Assembly (NCBI GenBank): GCA_965260995.1
Contig: CBDHCD010000003.1
Coordinates: 496,001-560,000 of the forward strand
Length of the DNA: 64,000 nt
Direction: 5' to 3'
Origin: JBBROS01 sp965260995
Lineage (GTDB): Bacteria > Pseudomonadota > Alphaproteobacteria > Acetobacterales > Acetobacteraceae
Both the position numbers and the translations under genes were made by a program. Under the pieces are notes generated by a model. The model ran no database searches, was not told the origin of the DNA, and saw only the letters and a list, made by a program, of their open reading frames with translations. Shown in pieces: positions 51,001-58,417 of this stretch; the stretch's first letter is position 1, and each line of letters opens with the position of its first letter.

Positions 51001-51716
51001 GCCCGACCCGCGACCACGTGGGCGCGGCGCTGCGGCGGCGGGTGATGGCCCGCGCCGTCGCCCGCGCGCCGGCGCTGCCCGGCCCGGGCCGGGCGTTCAT
51101 CCTCGGCCTCCGGGTCGAGAACCGGACCGCGACCGACCTCGAAGCGCTGTGCGCCCTCGTCATCGAGGAAGCGGAGCGCCGGCATCCGGGTTGCGCCGTC
51201 ATCCTCGACGGCCACAACGCCCGCGGCGACCGGGCGGGCGACGCCACCATCGGCAGCTACCGCGAGGAGGTGGCGAGCCAAACGCCGCTCTCGGTCGAGC
51301 GGGCGTTGGCGGAGGCGCTGCGGACCCGGTTCGCCGGCCGCGACGTGCGGCTGCTCGACACCCTGGGCGAGCCGCTGGCGACCAGCCTCGCCTGGGCGGA
51401 CGCGAGCGACGGCTTCGTCGCGCTGTGGGGCGCCGGCCTCGCCAAGTACCGCTGGCTGGCCAACAAGCCGGGCCTGGTGGTGACCAACCGCTGGAACCTG
51501 GAGCAGAAAGGCGACCTGCACCTCTACGACGCGCCGGCGTTCATGGCCGACCCGGCGCCGATGGCCTTCATCCCGTCCGACGCGGTGCAGGATGAGCCGT
51601 TCGCGCCGATGCTGGTTCCGTTCGACGCCTCAACCTACGCCAATTTCAGCTTCGACGAAGACGCCCTGCGCCGCCACGTCGCCGCGTTCCTGGAGGGCGT
51701 CGCGGCCCGTCCCTGA
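48027..51716 (+). CDS. two-module protein of the GHxxWN/ENR/GAGLAK family, function unknown
   Basis: The 1229-residue protein is built from two diverged copies of one module (about residues 1-640 and 655-1229). Copy 1: GHHLWN 312-317, RVENR 432-436, LDGHN 463-467, GAGLAKYKW 540-548. Copy 2: GHQLWN 920-925, RVENR 1029-1033, LDGHN 1060-1064, GAGLAKYRW 1135-1143. Upstream of GHxxWN each copy also has a PSPFAG or PSPVTG motif, then LYRFRD-like text. Downstream come LYD and a closing WNFT or ANFS. GAGL recalls GT61-type glycosyltransferases; that link is inferred. The start is GTG 48027 (GGAGG at 48012-48016, 10 bases before it). No signal peptide or membrane helix is evident. Confidence 0.85.
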   Translation: MDQSYQNTKARSIEPGGVPVSFVDGVACALWESGPEPLLIHGYQQTEANPDWSFTRLYGGPAGLCFVELRSASEQAVHYYDHELNYLANAFAALDPDARDALAAAYVPVLRDFWASVVCGLGDPAPETLRALAGLGPACRLALGEALRHQVLPPDDVRILGGDLPPPLSPDGLRRLFAADLLAAQIGKAADGAFRLPSPFAGPDNLSNSGCLIRHNDYYLFYAYRFRNVAAGLAYDVLCGGWHARIIAVSLPSLNLTLFPNEETRDFFLRSAHLPVREATYAHAVEHAPALAAYLPAGGPGRVALACFSHLGHHLWNELTGLQALTASLPAASLPPVAVVGSGSSEMYGKLEALFPGLKGRIDRTVAARPDLAAWLYDQQALLLRPTAERIDDALARRIIAVASATRAARAVQARLAALKRDGHRVVVLGLRVENRTLTDVPGFCRAVIGMLRAELGRVAVVLDGHNRPEDARADAPGYPSLHQPAHGPSPLAVEQEIVRALIRAFHGRGGVAVVPTVGLPVAASLAACAEAEFFVAPWGAGLAKYKWVCNLPGLFVSSRSFLKNAESWLYDDPAHRERPALSFRIAPHEAEDQPDAPQLIPGDGPSRWNFTVDLAAVRRELRALVAYLGRCGGPTPDSFRVVPPTASLLPPRPELGQAWRMAQATVGHGFRIVELRHDGGEDAEWFFNAEGGPRSHVLDWPPETYRAFRRAVLPAVRALRDTLLPGGTPPPPEALRDLLRLGPRLRALAVDAAQEEVLPEPAHLALGAGDEPPAWADPAALSQALSADLQERFLAGLRTGALTWPSPVTGAAMLCTGGFSLDDFNALYRFRDASTGLDLFVLATEHLARVAGLYVPAHGVVVTAGLDQPRILRQHFHRLAHRLLRHLAEMGDSLLAGRRMGGGVRLAAFLRGGGSAHLGHQLWNELTAIDALCAALPPARLPTWLVPGGDVEFYGPIDALYPEIAGRVRRGFAGHAALTRHAYETGAVLFRPTRDHVGAALRRRVMARAVARAPALPGPGRAFILGLRVENRTATDLEALCALVIEEAERRHPGCAVILDGHNARGDRAGDATIGSYREEVASQTPLSVERALAEALRTRFAGRDVRLLDTLGEPLATSLAWADASDGFVALWGAGLAKYRWLANKPGLVVTNRWNLEQKGDLHLYDAPAFMADPAPMAFIPSDAVQDEPFAPMLVPFDASTYANFSFDEDALRRHVAAFLEGVAARP

Positions 51717-51899
51717 CGCGTCGCCCGCCCTTCCGAGCCGCACGTCGAGCAAGCCCGGCCCGAGCCAGGTCTCGTTCGAGAGTAGCTCCTGCGAGGAAAA
51801 TGTGACATTGGGGATAAGCAGCCGTTAAGGACGCGGCGCTATCGTGCCGCGGACGCGCCTCGCGGCCCCTCGCAACCCCCCTCGGCAGAGACTCGCATC

Positions 51900-52892
51900 A
51901 TGGACTTCGAAGCCGCCCCGCCGGAAGCCCTGAGGCCGAACGCCGCCCGCGCAGGCGTCCGCGACTACCTGACCATCGCGCGGCTGGATCACAGCACCAA
52001 GCACATCTTCGTCGTGCCCGGCATCGTGCTGGCCGACCTGCTGCGGGGCGTGCAGGTGGCCTCGCTGCCGCTGTCGGTCCTGCTCGGCTTCCTGACCGCG
52101 GTCTGCATCGCGTCGGCGAACTACGTCATCAACGAGTGGCTCGACCGCGACTTCGACCGGCATCACCCGACCAAGTCGAAGCGCACCGCGGTGCAGATGA
52201 AGCTGCGCGGCTCCCTCGTCCTGCTCGAATGGGTGGCCTTCGTCGCCGCCGGGCTCGGCTTCGCCTACCTGGCGAGCTGGAGCATGTTCTGCATCGCCTG
52301 CGTCTTCGCCGGCCAGGGCATCGTCTACAACGTCCCGCCGCTGCGGTGGAAGAACAAGGCCTACCTCGACGTCATCTCCGAGTCGATCAACAACGCGCTG
52401 CGCCTGATGATCGGCTGGGCCATCATCGACCCGACCACCTTGCCACCCTCCTCGGTGATCCTGGCCTTCTGGCTCGGTGGCGCGTTCCTGATGGCGGCCA
52501 AGCGGCTGTCCGAGTACCGCGAGATCGTCGCCTCGCACGGGCTGGAGCTGCTCGCCCGCTACCGCGCCAGCTTCGCCGGCTACACCGAAACGACCTTGGT
52601 CACCTCCTGCTTCGTCTACGCCCTGCTGTCCAGCTTTTGCTTGGCGATCTTCCTGTTCAAGTACCGCATCGAGTACATCATCACCCTGCCGGTGCTCACC
52701 TGGCTGTTCGCCAAGTACCTCGCCTTGTCGATGCTGCCGGGGTCCTCGGCGCAGAAGCCGGAGAAGCTGTTCCGCGAGCGGGGCCTGATCGCCATCGTCC
52801 TCGTCCTGGCGGCCGTGTTCCTGTTCGCCACCTTCGTCGACATCCCCGGCCTCGACGCCCTCACCGCCCAGCGGTTCATCTCGCTGGAATGA
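51900..52892 (+). CDS. UbiA-family prenyltransferase, decaprenyl-phosphate phosphoribosyltransferase-like
   Basis: The 330-residue integral membrane protein has eight to nine helices. Its first acidic motif is NEWLDRDFDRHHPTK, residues 78-92, with N78, E79, D82 and D86. This closely matches the NDxxDxxxDRxHPTK motif of mycobacterial DPPR synthase (Rv3806c), which links 5-phosphoribosyl diphosphate to decaprenyl phosphate. The second conserved region, KRLSEYREI near 202-210, is the UbiA motif near the second acidic site. UbiA homologs in ubiquinone synthesis lack HPTK. The HAD phosphatase gene overlaps its stop by 4 bases. Identity with DPPR synthase is inferred from motif and partner. Confidence 0.85.
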   Translation: MDFEAAPPEALRPNAARAGVRDYLTIARLDHSTKHIFVVPGIVLADLLRGVQVASLPLSVLLGFLTAVCIASANYVINEWLDRDFDRHHPTKSKRTAVQMKLRGSLVLLEWVAFVAAGLGFAYLASWSMFCIACVFAGQGIVYNVPPLRWKNKAYLDVISESINNALRLMIGWAIIDPTTLPPSSVILAFWLGGAFLMAAKRLSEYREIVASHGLELLARYRASFAGYTETTLVTSCFVYALLSSFCLAIFLFKYRIEYIITLPVLTWLFAKYLALSMLPGSSAQKPEKLFRERGLIAIVLVLAAVFLFATFVDIPGLDALTAQRFISLE

Positions 52893-53602
52893 GTGCCGAG
52901 ACGGCCGGCCCGCTGCCCGACTGGTCGCGCATCCGCCTGGTCGCGTTCGACGTCGACGGCACGCTGTATCGCCAGCGCCCGCTCCGCCTGCGCATGGCGC
53001 GCGACCTGGTCGTCCACGCCGCCCTTTCCCGCGACCGCGGCGCCGTCCGGGTGCTCTCGGCCTACCGCCGCATCCGCGAGCAGCTCGGCGACGCGGAAAC
53101 CCCCGACTTCGAGCCGGCCCTGGTCGCGCGGACCGTGGCCGGGACGGGCGTCCCTCCCGAGCGGGTGCGGGCGGTCGTCGCGGAATGGATCGACCGCCGC
53201 CCGCTGCCCTATCTCAAGGCCTGCCGCTACCCGGGTGTCGAGGCCCTGTTCGACGGCCTGCGCCGGGCCGGCAAGGTGGTCGGCGTGCTGTCCGACTACC
53301 CGGCGCGGGCCAAGCTCGCGGCCCTCGGCCTGTCGGCCGACCTCGTGGTCAGCGCCGCCGACCCCGGCGTCGGCCGGCTCAAGCCCCACCCGCACGGCCT
53401 GCGAACCCTGCTCGACGCCGCCGGCGTCGCCGCCGCCGAGGCGGTGCTGATCGGCGACCGGCCGGAGCGGGACGGCCTGTGCGCGCGCCGGGCGGGGGCC
53501 CACCCCCTGATCCGCGCGTCCAGGCCGATCAAGGGCTGGCAAACCTTCGTCCGCTACGACGACCCGCTGTTCGAGCCGCTCCTGGCCCCCTCCGCCGGAT
53601 AG
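52889..53602 (+). CDS. HAD-family hydrolase paired with UbiA
   Basis: This 237-residue HAD phosphatase shows motif I AFDVDGTLY (D21, D23), a serine in LSDYPARAKL for motif II, a lysine in RLKPHPHGL for motif III, and IGDRPERDG for motif IV. A cap-domain region lies at about residues 30-110. ATG 52889 overlaps the UbiA stop (ATGA). With a DPPR-synthase-like enzyme upstream, a phosphatase that removes the 5-phosphate from decaprenyl-phosphoribose-5-phosphate is the natural guess. In mycobacteria that step is assigned to Rv3807c, a PAP2 enzyme, so a HAD enzyme here would be a non-orthologous replacement. Confidence 0.86.
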   Translation: MSAETAGPLPDWSRIRLVAFDVDGTLYRQRPLRLRMARDLVVHAALSRDRGAVRVLSAYRRIREQLGDAETPDFEPALVARTVAGTGVPPERVRAVVAEWIDRRPLPYLKACRYPGVEALFDGLRRAGKVVGVLSDYPARAKLAALGLSADLVVSAADPGVGRLKPHPHGLRTLLDAAGVAAAEAVLIGDRPERDGLCARRAGAHPLIRASRPIKGWQTFVRYDDPLFEPLLAPSAG

Positions 53603-53609
53603 GCCGCCG

Positions 53610-54410
53610 TCACGCGTCCAGCGTGACGCAGACCGGCACGTGATCCGACCCGCGCGCCCAGTCCCGCGCCTCCGTCAGCACCCGCATGTCGCGCAGCCGC
53701 GGCGCGAGGTCCCGCGTCACCCAGACGTGGTCGAGGCGCCGGCCGCGGTTGGCGACCTTCCAGTCCCGGTTGCGATACGACCACCAAGTGTAAAGCTTGC
53801 GCTCGGCCGGCACGAACTGCCGCATGGCGTCCACGAACCCCGACCCGAGCCAAGCCGCCATGTGCGCCACCTCGATCGGCGTGTGGCTGACGACCGAGAG
53901 CAGCTGCCTGTGGCTCCAAACGTCGTGCTCCAGCGGCGCGATGTTGAGGTCGCCGACCAGGGCGCAGCGCGCGGGCCGACGGGCGGCGAACCAGTGCGCC
54001 GCCTCCGCGACGAACGCCAGCTTGTGGGCGAACTTCGGGTTCAGCGCCGGGTCGGGCACGTCGCCGCCGGCCGGGACGTAGAAGTTGTGCAGCTCGACCG
54101 GGCCGGACGGGGCTTGCACCACCGCCGCGACATGGCGGCAGTCGCCCTTGCCGCACCAGTCCGGCGCGCCGTCCCAGGGCGCGATCGGCAGGCGCGACAG
54201 GATGGCGACGCCGTTGTAGCCCTTCATGCCGCGCCGGACGACGTGCGGGTAGCCGAGCGCGCCCGGGGCGGCACCGGGGAACAGCTCGTCCGGCACCTTG
54301 GTTTCCTGCAAGCAGATCACGTCCGGGTCGAGTGCCGCGACCAGGTGCTCCAGCAGCGGCAGGCGCAAGCGGAGCGAGTTGATGTTCCAGGTCGCGATGC
54401 GCAGCGTCAT
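53610..54410 (-). CDS. xthA: exodeoxyribonuclease III
   Basis: XthA is the AP endonuclease/3'-5' exonuclease of base excision repair. The 266-residue protein shows the family order: the asparagine in ATWNINSLR, the glutamate in CLQETKV, Tyr in NFYVPAGGD, Asp-Asn in VGDLNIAP, and the C-terminal GSDHVPV histidine. I chose ATG 54410, which the domain starts immediately; an in-frame start near 54494 would add sequence without family character. It is convergent with the HAD gene, 7 bases apart. Confidence 0.95.
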   Translation of the reverse strand: MTLRIATWNINSLRLRLPLLEHLVAALDPDVICLQETKVPDELFPGAAPGALGYPHVVRRGMKGYNGVAILSRLPIAPWDGAPDWCGKGDCRHVAAVVQAPSGPVELHNFYVPAGGDVPDPALNPKFAHKLAFVAEAAHWFAARRPARCALVGDLNIAPLEHDVWSHRQLLSVVSHTPIEVAHMAAWLGSGFVDAMRQFVPAERKLYTWWSYRNRDWKVANRGRRLDHVWVTRDLAPRLRDMRVLTEARDWARGSDHVPVCVTLDA

Positions 54411-54518
54411 GGAGGGTCCGTGCAGGAGGTGAAGGCGAGGGCGCGATGGCCGGCCGCGGCCTCCGACACCAGGCCCCGGTCGATAGCCAGTCAATGGCAG
54501 CCAGTCGTCCCGTGCCGC

Positions 54519-54875
54519 TCAGCCCCGGGTCAGGCCCTTGGCGGCCAGCGCTTCCAGGTAGGCCCGCCAACGCGCGGCGTGCTCATCCGCGAGCTGGTGC
54601 AGCAGCACCCAGGAATAGATGCCGGTGTCGTGTCCATCGTCGAAACGGATGCGCACGGCGTAGTGCCCGATCGGCTCGACGGCCCCGATGTTGACGCCGC
54701 GCTTGCCGGCCACGAGCTTGCGTTCGGCCGGCGAATGGCCCTGCACCTCGGCGCTCGGGCTCTCGACCCGCAGGTACTCCGCCGGCAGCACGGCGTGCAG
54801 GCCGTCGTCGAAATCCACTTCGAGCGCGCGGCTGGCGCGGCGGACGCGGATCTCGGTCGGCCGCGCCGCGGCCAC
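54519..54875 (-). CDS. DUF971 family protein (GBBH-like N-terminal domain)
   Basis: This 118-residue single-domain protein has the DUF971 signature: TEIRVRRASRALEVDFDDG, LPAEYLRV and the YAVRIRFDDGHDTGIYSW tail. The domain is related to the small N-terminal zinc-binding domain of gamma-butyrobetaine hydroxylase; stand-alone members have been linked to iron-sulfur metabolism or Mrp-type proteins, though the role is not firmly known. It starts one base after the Trm112-like gene ends and is co-directional with it. Confidence 0.88.
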   Translation of the reverse strand: MAAARPTEIRVRRASRALEVDFDDGLHAVLPAEYLRVESPSAEVQGHSPAERKLVAGKRGVNIGAVEPIGHYAVRIRFDDGHDTGIYSWVLLHQLADEHAARWRAYLEALAAKGLTRG

Positions 54876-54876
54876 C

Positions 54877-55077
54877 TCAGTCCTCTAGCGGCCGGGCTTC
54901 GTCCGGCAACATGATCGGGATGCCGTCCCGCACCGGATAGGCGAGCTGCGCCTGGGTGCTGATCAGCTCCTGCGCCGCCGGCTCCCAGCGCAGCGGCCCG
55001 CGCGTCACCGGGCAGACCAGCACTTCGAGCAGGCGCGGGTCGATGCCGCCGGGCGGGGGAGGGGACCCGGCCGTCAC
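54877..55077 (-). CDS. Trm112-family zinc-ribbon-like protein
   Basis: This 66-residue protein has the Trm112/YcaR layout: LLEVLVCPVTRGPL at the start, LISTQAQLAYPVRDGIPIMLPDEAR at the end. The family partners methyltransferases in eukaryotes and archaea; the bacterial role is less certain. Only one of the usual two cysteines of the ribbon is seen in VCPVT. I chose GTG 55077, which overlaps the stop of the LON-domain gene (GTGA). Confidence 0.85.
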   Translation of the reverse strand: MTAGSPPPPGGIDPRLLEVLVCPVTRGPLRWEPAAQELISTQAQLAYPVRDGIPIMLPDEARPLED

Positions 55078-55727
55078 GTCGCCCGCCGCCCGGCCTGGCC
55101 CATGTCGGACTCGTGCGCGCCCATCCGCAGCAGCGTCGTCAGCGCCGTCGCCCGGTCCAAGGTTTCGGGGGCTTCCAGCAGCGCCTGCTTCTCCTGCGGC
55201 TCGAACGGGCACACCATCGACAGCGTCGTGACCAACGACGCGTCCGGCATCTCCTCGATCGCCTCCCAGTTGGCGTCGAAGCCCTGGGCGGTGAAGTAGG
55301 CGCGCAGGGCGGACAGCAGCCCGGCCCGGTCGACGCCCTCGGCCGCCGGCTCCTCGCGGTCGGCGGCGAAGCGCTTGAGGTCGGCCCGCACCCGGCGGTA
55401 GCCCCGGTGCAGCTCCAGCTCGACCTGCACGCCGAACCGGGTGACCCCGGTCAGGGTGATGAGGTAGCGGCCGTCCTCCGTTTCGCTGAACGAGGACAGC
55501 CGCCCGAGGCAGCCGACCCGGTAAAGCGCCGGGCCGCTCGGCGTCTCGCCGCGGGCGACGTCCGGCTGGATCATGCCGATCACGCGCCCCGAGGCCAGCG
55601 CATCGTCCACCATGCGCAGGTAGCGCGGCTCGAAGATGTTGAGCGGCAGCTTGCCGCCGGGCAGCAGCATGGCCCCCGGCAGCGGAAAGATGGCGAACTC
55701 GGTCGGCAGCTCCGGGGCGCGCGCCAT
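55074..55727 (-). CDS. LON peptidase substrate-binding domain protein
   Basis: The 217-residue product is a stand-alone LON N-terminal domain (IFPLPGAMLLPGGKLPLNIFEPRYLRMVDDAL, YRVGCLGRLSSF, LITLTGVTRFGV) and lacks the ATPase and protease parts. Such proteins are common in alphaproteobacteria next to thioredoxin-like genes; their role in protein quality control is inferred. It lies 5 bases after cnoX and overlaps the Trm112 gene by 4 bases. Confidence 0.92.
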   Translation of the reverse strand: MARAPELPTEFAIFPLPGAMLLPGGKLPLNIFEPRYLRMVDDALASGRVIGMIQPDVARGETPSGPALYRVGCLGRLSSFSETEDGRYLITLTGVTRFGVQVELELHRGYRRVRADLKRFAADREEPAAEGVDRAGLLSALRAYFTAQGFDANWEAIEEMPDASLVTTLSMVCPFEPQEKQALLEAPETLDRATALTTLLRMGAHESDMGQAGRRAT

Positions 55728-55732
55728 CGGCG

Positions 55733-56710
55733 TCAGCTGAACAGCAGGGCGGACAGCTTGCGCCGCGCCGCCAGGCTGGACGGGTCGGCCAGGCCCCAGG
55801 CCTCGAAGAACTTCAGCAACTGCAGCCGGGCGGCGTCGTCGTTCCAGCCGCGGTCGCGCTTCATGATGTCGAGCAACGCCGACGCCGCCTCGTCCCGCCG
55901 CCCGGTCGCGTTCAGGGCCGTCGCCAGGTCGTAGCGCGCCTGATGGTCGTCCGGGTCGGCGGCCAGCCGGGCCTCGAACTGCTGCAACTGCTGCGCCGCC
56001 GCCCGGCCTTCAGTGGCTAGGGCGAGGGCGCTGCGAGCGCCGGCGATCTCGGGGTGGTCGCGCAGCGCCTGCGGCACCTGGTCGAGCGCGTCCGCCGCCT
56101 GGTCCTCCTGGCCCATCGCCATCAGCACGCGGATCAGCCCGGCCCAGGCGTCAGCGCTGTCCGGATCTTCCTGCAACAGGGCGCTGAACAGCCCGCCCGC
56201 CTCCTCCAGCCGCTGCTCCTCCAGGGCGGCGCGCGCCTCGGCCAGCAGGTCGGCCGCCGGCATGGAGCCGCCCGCCAGCTTGAGCAGGGCCTCGACCACG
56301 CGCTTGACCTCGCTTTCCGGCAACGCGCCCTGGAAAACGTCGGCGATCTGGCCCTGCCAGAACGCGGCGACGGTCGGCACCGACTGCATCGGCAGGCCGA
56401 GCTGCGCCAGTTGCTGCACCAGCGCCCGGTTGGCGTCGATGTCCACCTTGACCAGCTTGACCCGGCCGCTGGCGGCGCGCACCACTTTCTCCAGGATCGG
56501 CGTCAGTTGCTTGCACGGGCCGCACCACGTCGCCCAGAAATCGACCAGCACCGGCACCTGGCGCGACGCCTCGATCACGTCGCGCATGAACGTCTGCTGC
56601 GTCCCGTCCACGATCATATCGGCCGTGCCGGGAGTTCCCGAAACGGCCGAGGGGGCAGCGGTCAGGCCCGGGCCGGGCGCGCGGGGCTTCTGGCCGATCA
56701 GCATGTCCAT
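55733..56710 (-). CDS. thioredoxin-domain co-chaperone (CnoX/YbbN-like)
   Basis: The 325-residue protein has a thioredoxin fold at about residues 35-145 with the active site WATWCGPCKQL (the SxxC of E. coli CnoX is replaced by the intact CGPC). A TPR-like helical C-terminal region follows at about 160-320 (LEEAGGLFSALLQEDPDSADAW). CnoX holds unfolded proteins under oxidative chlorine stress and passes them to GroEL/ES; the restored CGPC suggests this form can also act as an oxidoreductase. I chose ATG 56710 (GAGGAT about 9 bases upstream), which avoids 20 extra residues. Confidence 0.9.
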   Translation of the reverse strand: MDMLIGQKPRAPGPGLTAAPSAVSGTPGTADMIVDGTQQTFMRDVIEASRQVPVLVDFWATWCGPCKQLTPILEKVVRAASGRVKLVKVDIDANRALVQQLAQLGLPMQSVPTVAAFWQGQIADVFQGALPESEVKRVVEALLKLAGGSMPAADLLAEARAALEEQRLEEAGGLFSALLQEDPDSADAWAGLIRVLMAMGQEDQAADALDQVPQALRDHPEIAGARSALALATEGRAAAQQLQQFEARLAADPDDHQARYDLATALNATGRRDEAASALLDIMKRDRGWNDDAARLQLLKFFEAWGLADPSSLAARRKLSALLFS

Positions 56711-56794
56711 GGGGGCGATCCTCGCATGATGACGGGGCACGCGCCGCGTGACGCACGCCTCCGCGGCCATAGGTGTAGCGCGCCGCCCGATTGT

Positions 56795-58417
56795 TCAACC
56801 ACCCAGGCTGCCCACCGCCGCACCCCGCGCGCCCTCCTGAGCGGCCGAGGCCCGGTCGGGAAACGCCGCCGCCATCAGCGCCCGCGCGTACTCGGTCCGC
56901 GGCGCGTCGAAGATCGCCTCCACCGGCCCTTGCTCCACCACCCGCCCGCCCTGCAGCACCACGACCCGGTGCGCCATCGCCCGCACCACGGCGAGGTCGT
57001 GGCTGATGAACAGGTAGGCCAGCCCGTGCCGCGCCTGCAACCCGCGCAGCAAGGCGACGATCTGCCCCTGCACCGAGCGGTCGAGCGCGCTGGTCGGCTC
57101 GTCCAGCACCACGAGCGCCGGCTTCAGCGCCATCGCCCGCGCGATGGCGACGCGCTGCCTCTGCCCGCCGCTGAACTCGTGCGGGAAACGGTCGGCGGCC
57201 TCGGCCGGCAGCCCGACCTCCTCCAAGGCCGCCCCCACCCGCCGCGCCACCTCCGCCCGGCCCAGGCCCGGCTCGTGCACCCGCAGCCCCTCGGCCACGA
57301 TGGCGGCCACGCTCATCCGCGGCGACAAGCTGCCGAACGGGTCCTGGAACACCGCCTGCATCCGGGCGCGCAGCGGCCGCACCCGCGCCTCGCGCCAGCC
57401 CGACACGTCCTGCCCCAGCACCTCCACCCGCCCCGTCGCCGCCTGCAGCTTCAGCAGCGCCAGCCCGATGGTGCTCTTGCCCGACCCGCTTTCCCCCACC
57501 AAGCCCAACGTCTCGCCCTGCCGGACCTGCAGGCTCACCTCGTCCACCGCCCGCACCGCGCCCACGGCGCGGCGCAGCAGGCCGCGGCGGATCGGGAAGC
57601 TGACGCCCAGGTCCGTGACCGAGGCCGCGACGGGCGCGCCCGGAGCCAATGGCGTGGGCGCGCCCTTCGGCTCCGCGTCGATCAGCATCCGGGTATAAGG
57701 GTGCCTCGGCGCCGCGAACAGCGCCGCCACCGGGCCTTGCTCGACGATCTCGCCGTCCTTCATCACCGCCACCCGGTCCGCGACCCGGCGCACCACGTTG
57801 AGGTCGTGGCTGATCAGCAGCAGCGCCAGCCCCCGCCGCCGCCGCTCGGCGGCCAGCAGGTCGAGGATGCCGGCCTGGATCGTCACGTCGAGCGCCGTGG
57901 TCGGCTCGTCGGCGATCAGCAGCTTCGGGTCGTTGGCCAGCGCCATCGCGATCATCACCCGCTGCCGCTGCCCGCCGCTCAGTTGGTGCGGATAGGCGTC
58001 CAGCCGCTCGCCCGCGTCCGCGAAGCCGACCCGCGCCAGCAGCGCCGCCACCGCCGCCCGGCCCGGCCGCCGCCCGTGCAGCGCCACCGCTTCGGCCACC
58101 TGGCCCCCGACCCGGTGCAGCGGGTTGAGGCTGGTCATCGGCTCCTGGAACACCATCCCCGCCGTGCCGCCCCGCGCCCTGGACAGCGCGGCCGGCGGCG
58201 CGCGCAGCATGTCCTGCCCGTCCAGCGTGACCCGGCCCCGGCTGTCCGCCCCCGACGGCAGCAGCCGCAGCACGGACAAGGCGGTGAGCGACTTGCCCGA
58301 CCCGCTCTCGCCCACCAGCGCCAGCGTCTCGCCGGCGTCGAGCGTGAACGACGCGCCCCGCACCACCGCCCGCCCGCCGAAGGACACGTCCAGCCCGTCC
58401 ACCTCCAGCAGCGCCAT
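56795..58417 (-). CDS. yejF: peptide ABC transporter ATPase YejF (two NBDs)
   Basis: The 540-residue protein has two ABC ATPase domains in one chain. Each has Walker A (ALVGESGSGKSL and LVGESGSGKSTI), a signature (LSGGQRQRV and FSGGQRQRV), Walker B ADEPTTALD and LDEPTSALD, and a switch histidine in LISHDLN and FISHDLA. YejABEF imports oligopeptides and microcin C. I chose ATG 58417, which overlaps the yejE stop; the open frame further upstream to 59380 lies inside yejE as non-coding antisense-like text. No substrate-binding protein gene is present in the operon. Confidence 0.93.
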   Translation of the reverse strand: MALLEVDGLDVSFGGRAVVRGASFTLDAGETLALVGESGSGKSLTALSVLRLLPSGADSRGRVTLDGQDMLRAPPAALSRARGGTAGMVFQEPMTSLNPLHRVGGQVAEAVALHGRRPGRAAVAALLARVGFADAGERLDAYPHQLSGGQRQRVMIAMALANDPKLLIADEPTTALDVTIQAGILDLLAAERRRRGLALLLISHDLNVVRRVADRVAVMKDGEIVEQGPVAALFAAPRHPYTRMLIDAEPKGAPTPLAPGAPVAASVTDLGVSFPIRRGLLRRAVGAVRAVDEVSLQVRQGETLGLVGESGSGKSTIGLALLKLQAATGRVEVLGQDVSGWREARVRPLRARMQAVFQDPFGSLSPRMSVAAIVAEGLRVHEPGLGRAEVARRVGAALEEVGLPAEAADRFPHEFSGGQRQRVAIARAMALKPALVVLDEPTSALDRSVQGQIVALLRGLQARHGLAYLFISHDLAVVRAMAHRVVVLQGGRVVEQGPVEAIFDAPRTEYARALMAAAFPDRASAAQEGARGAAVGSLGG

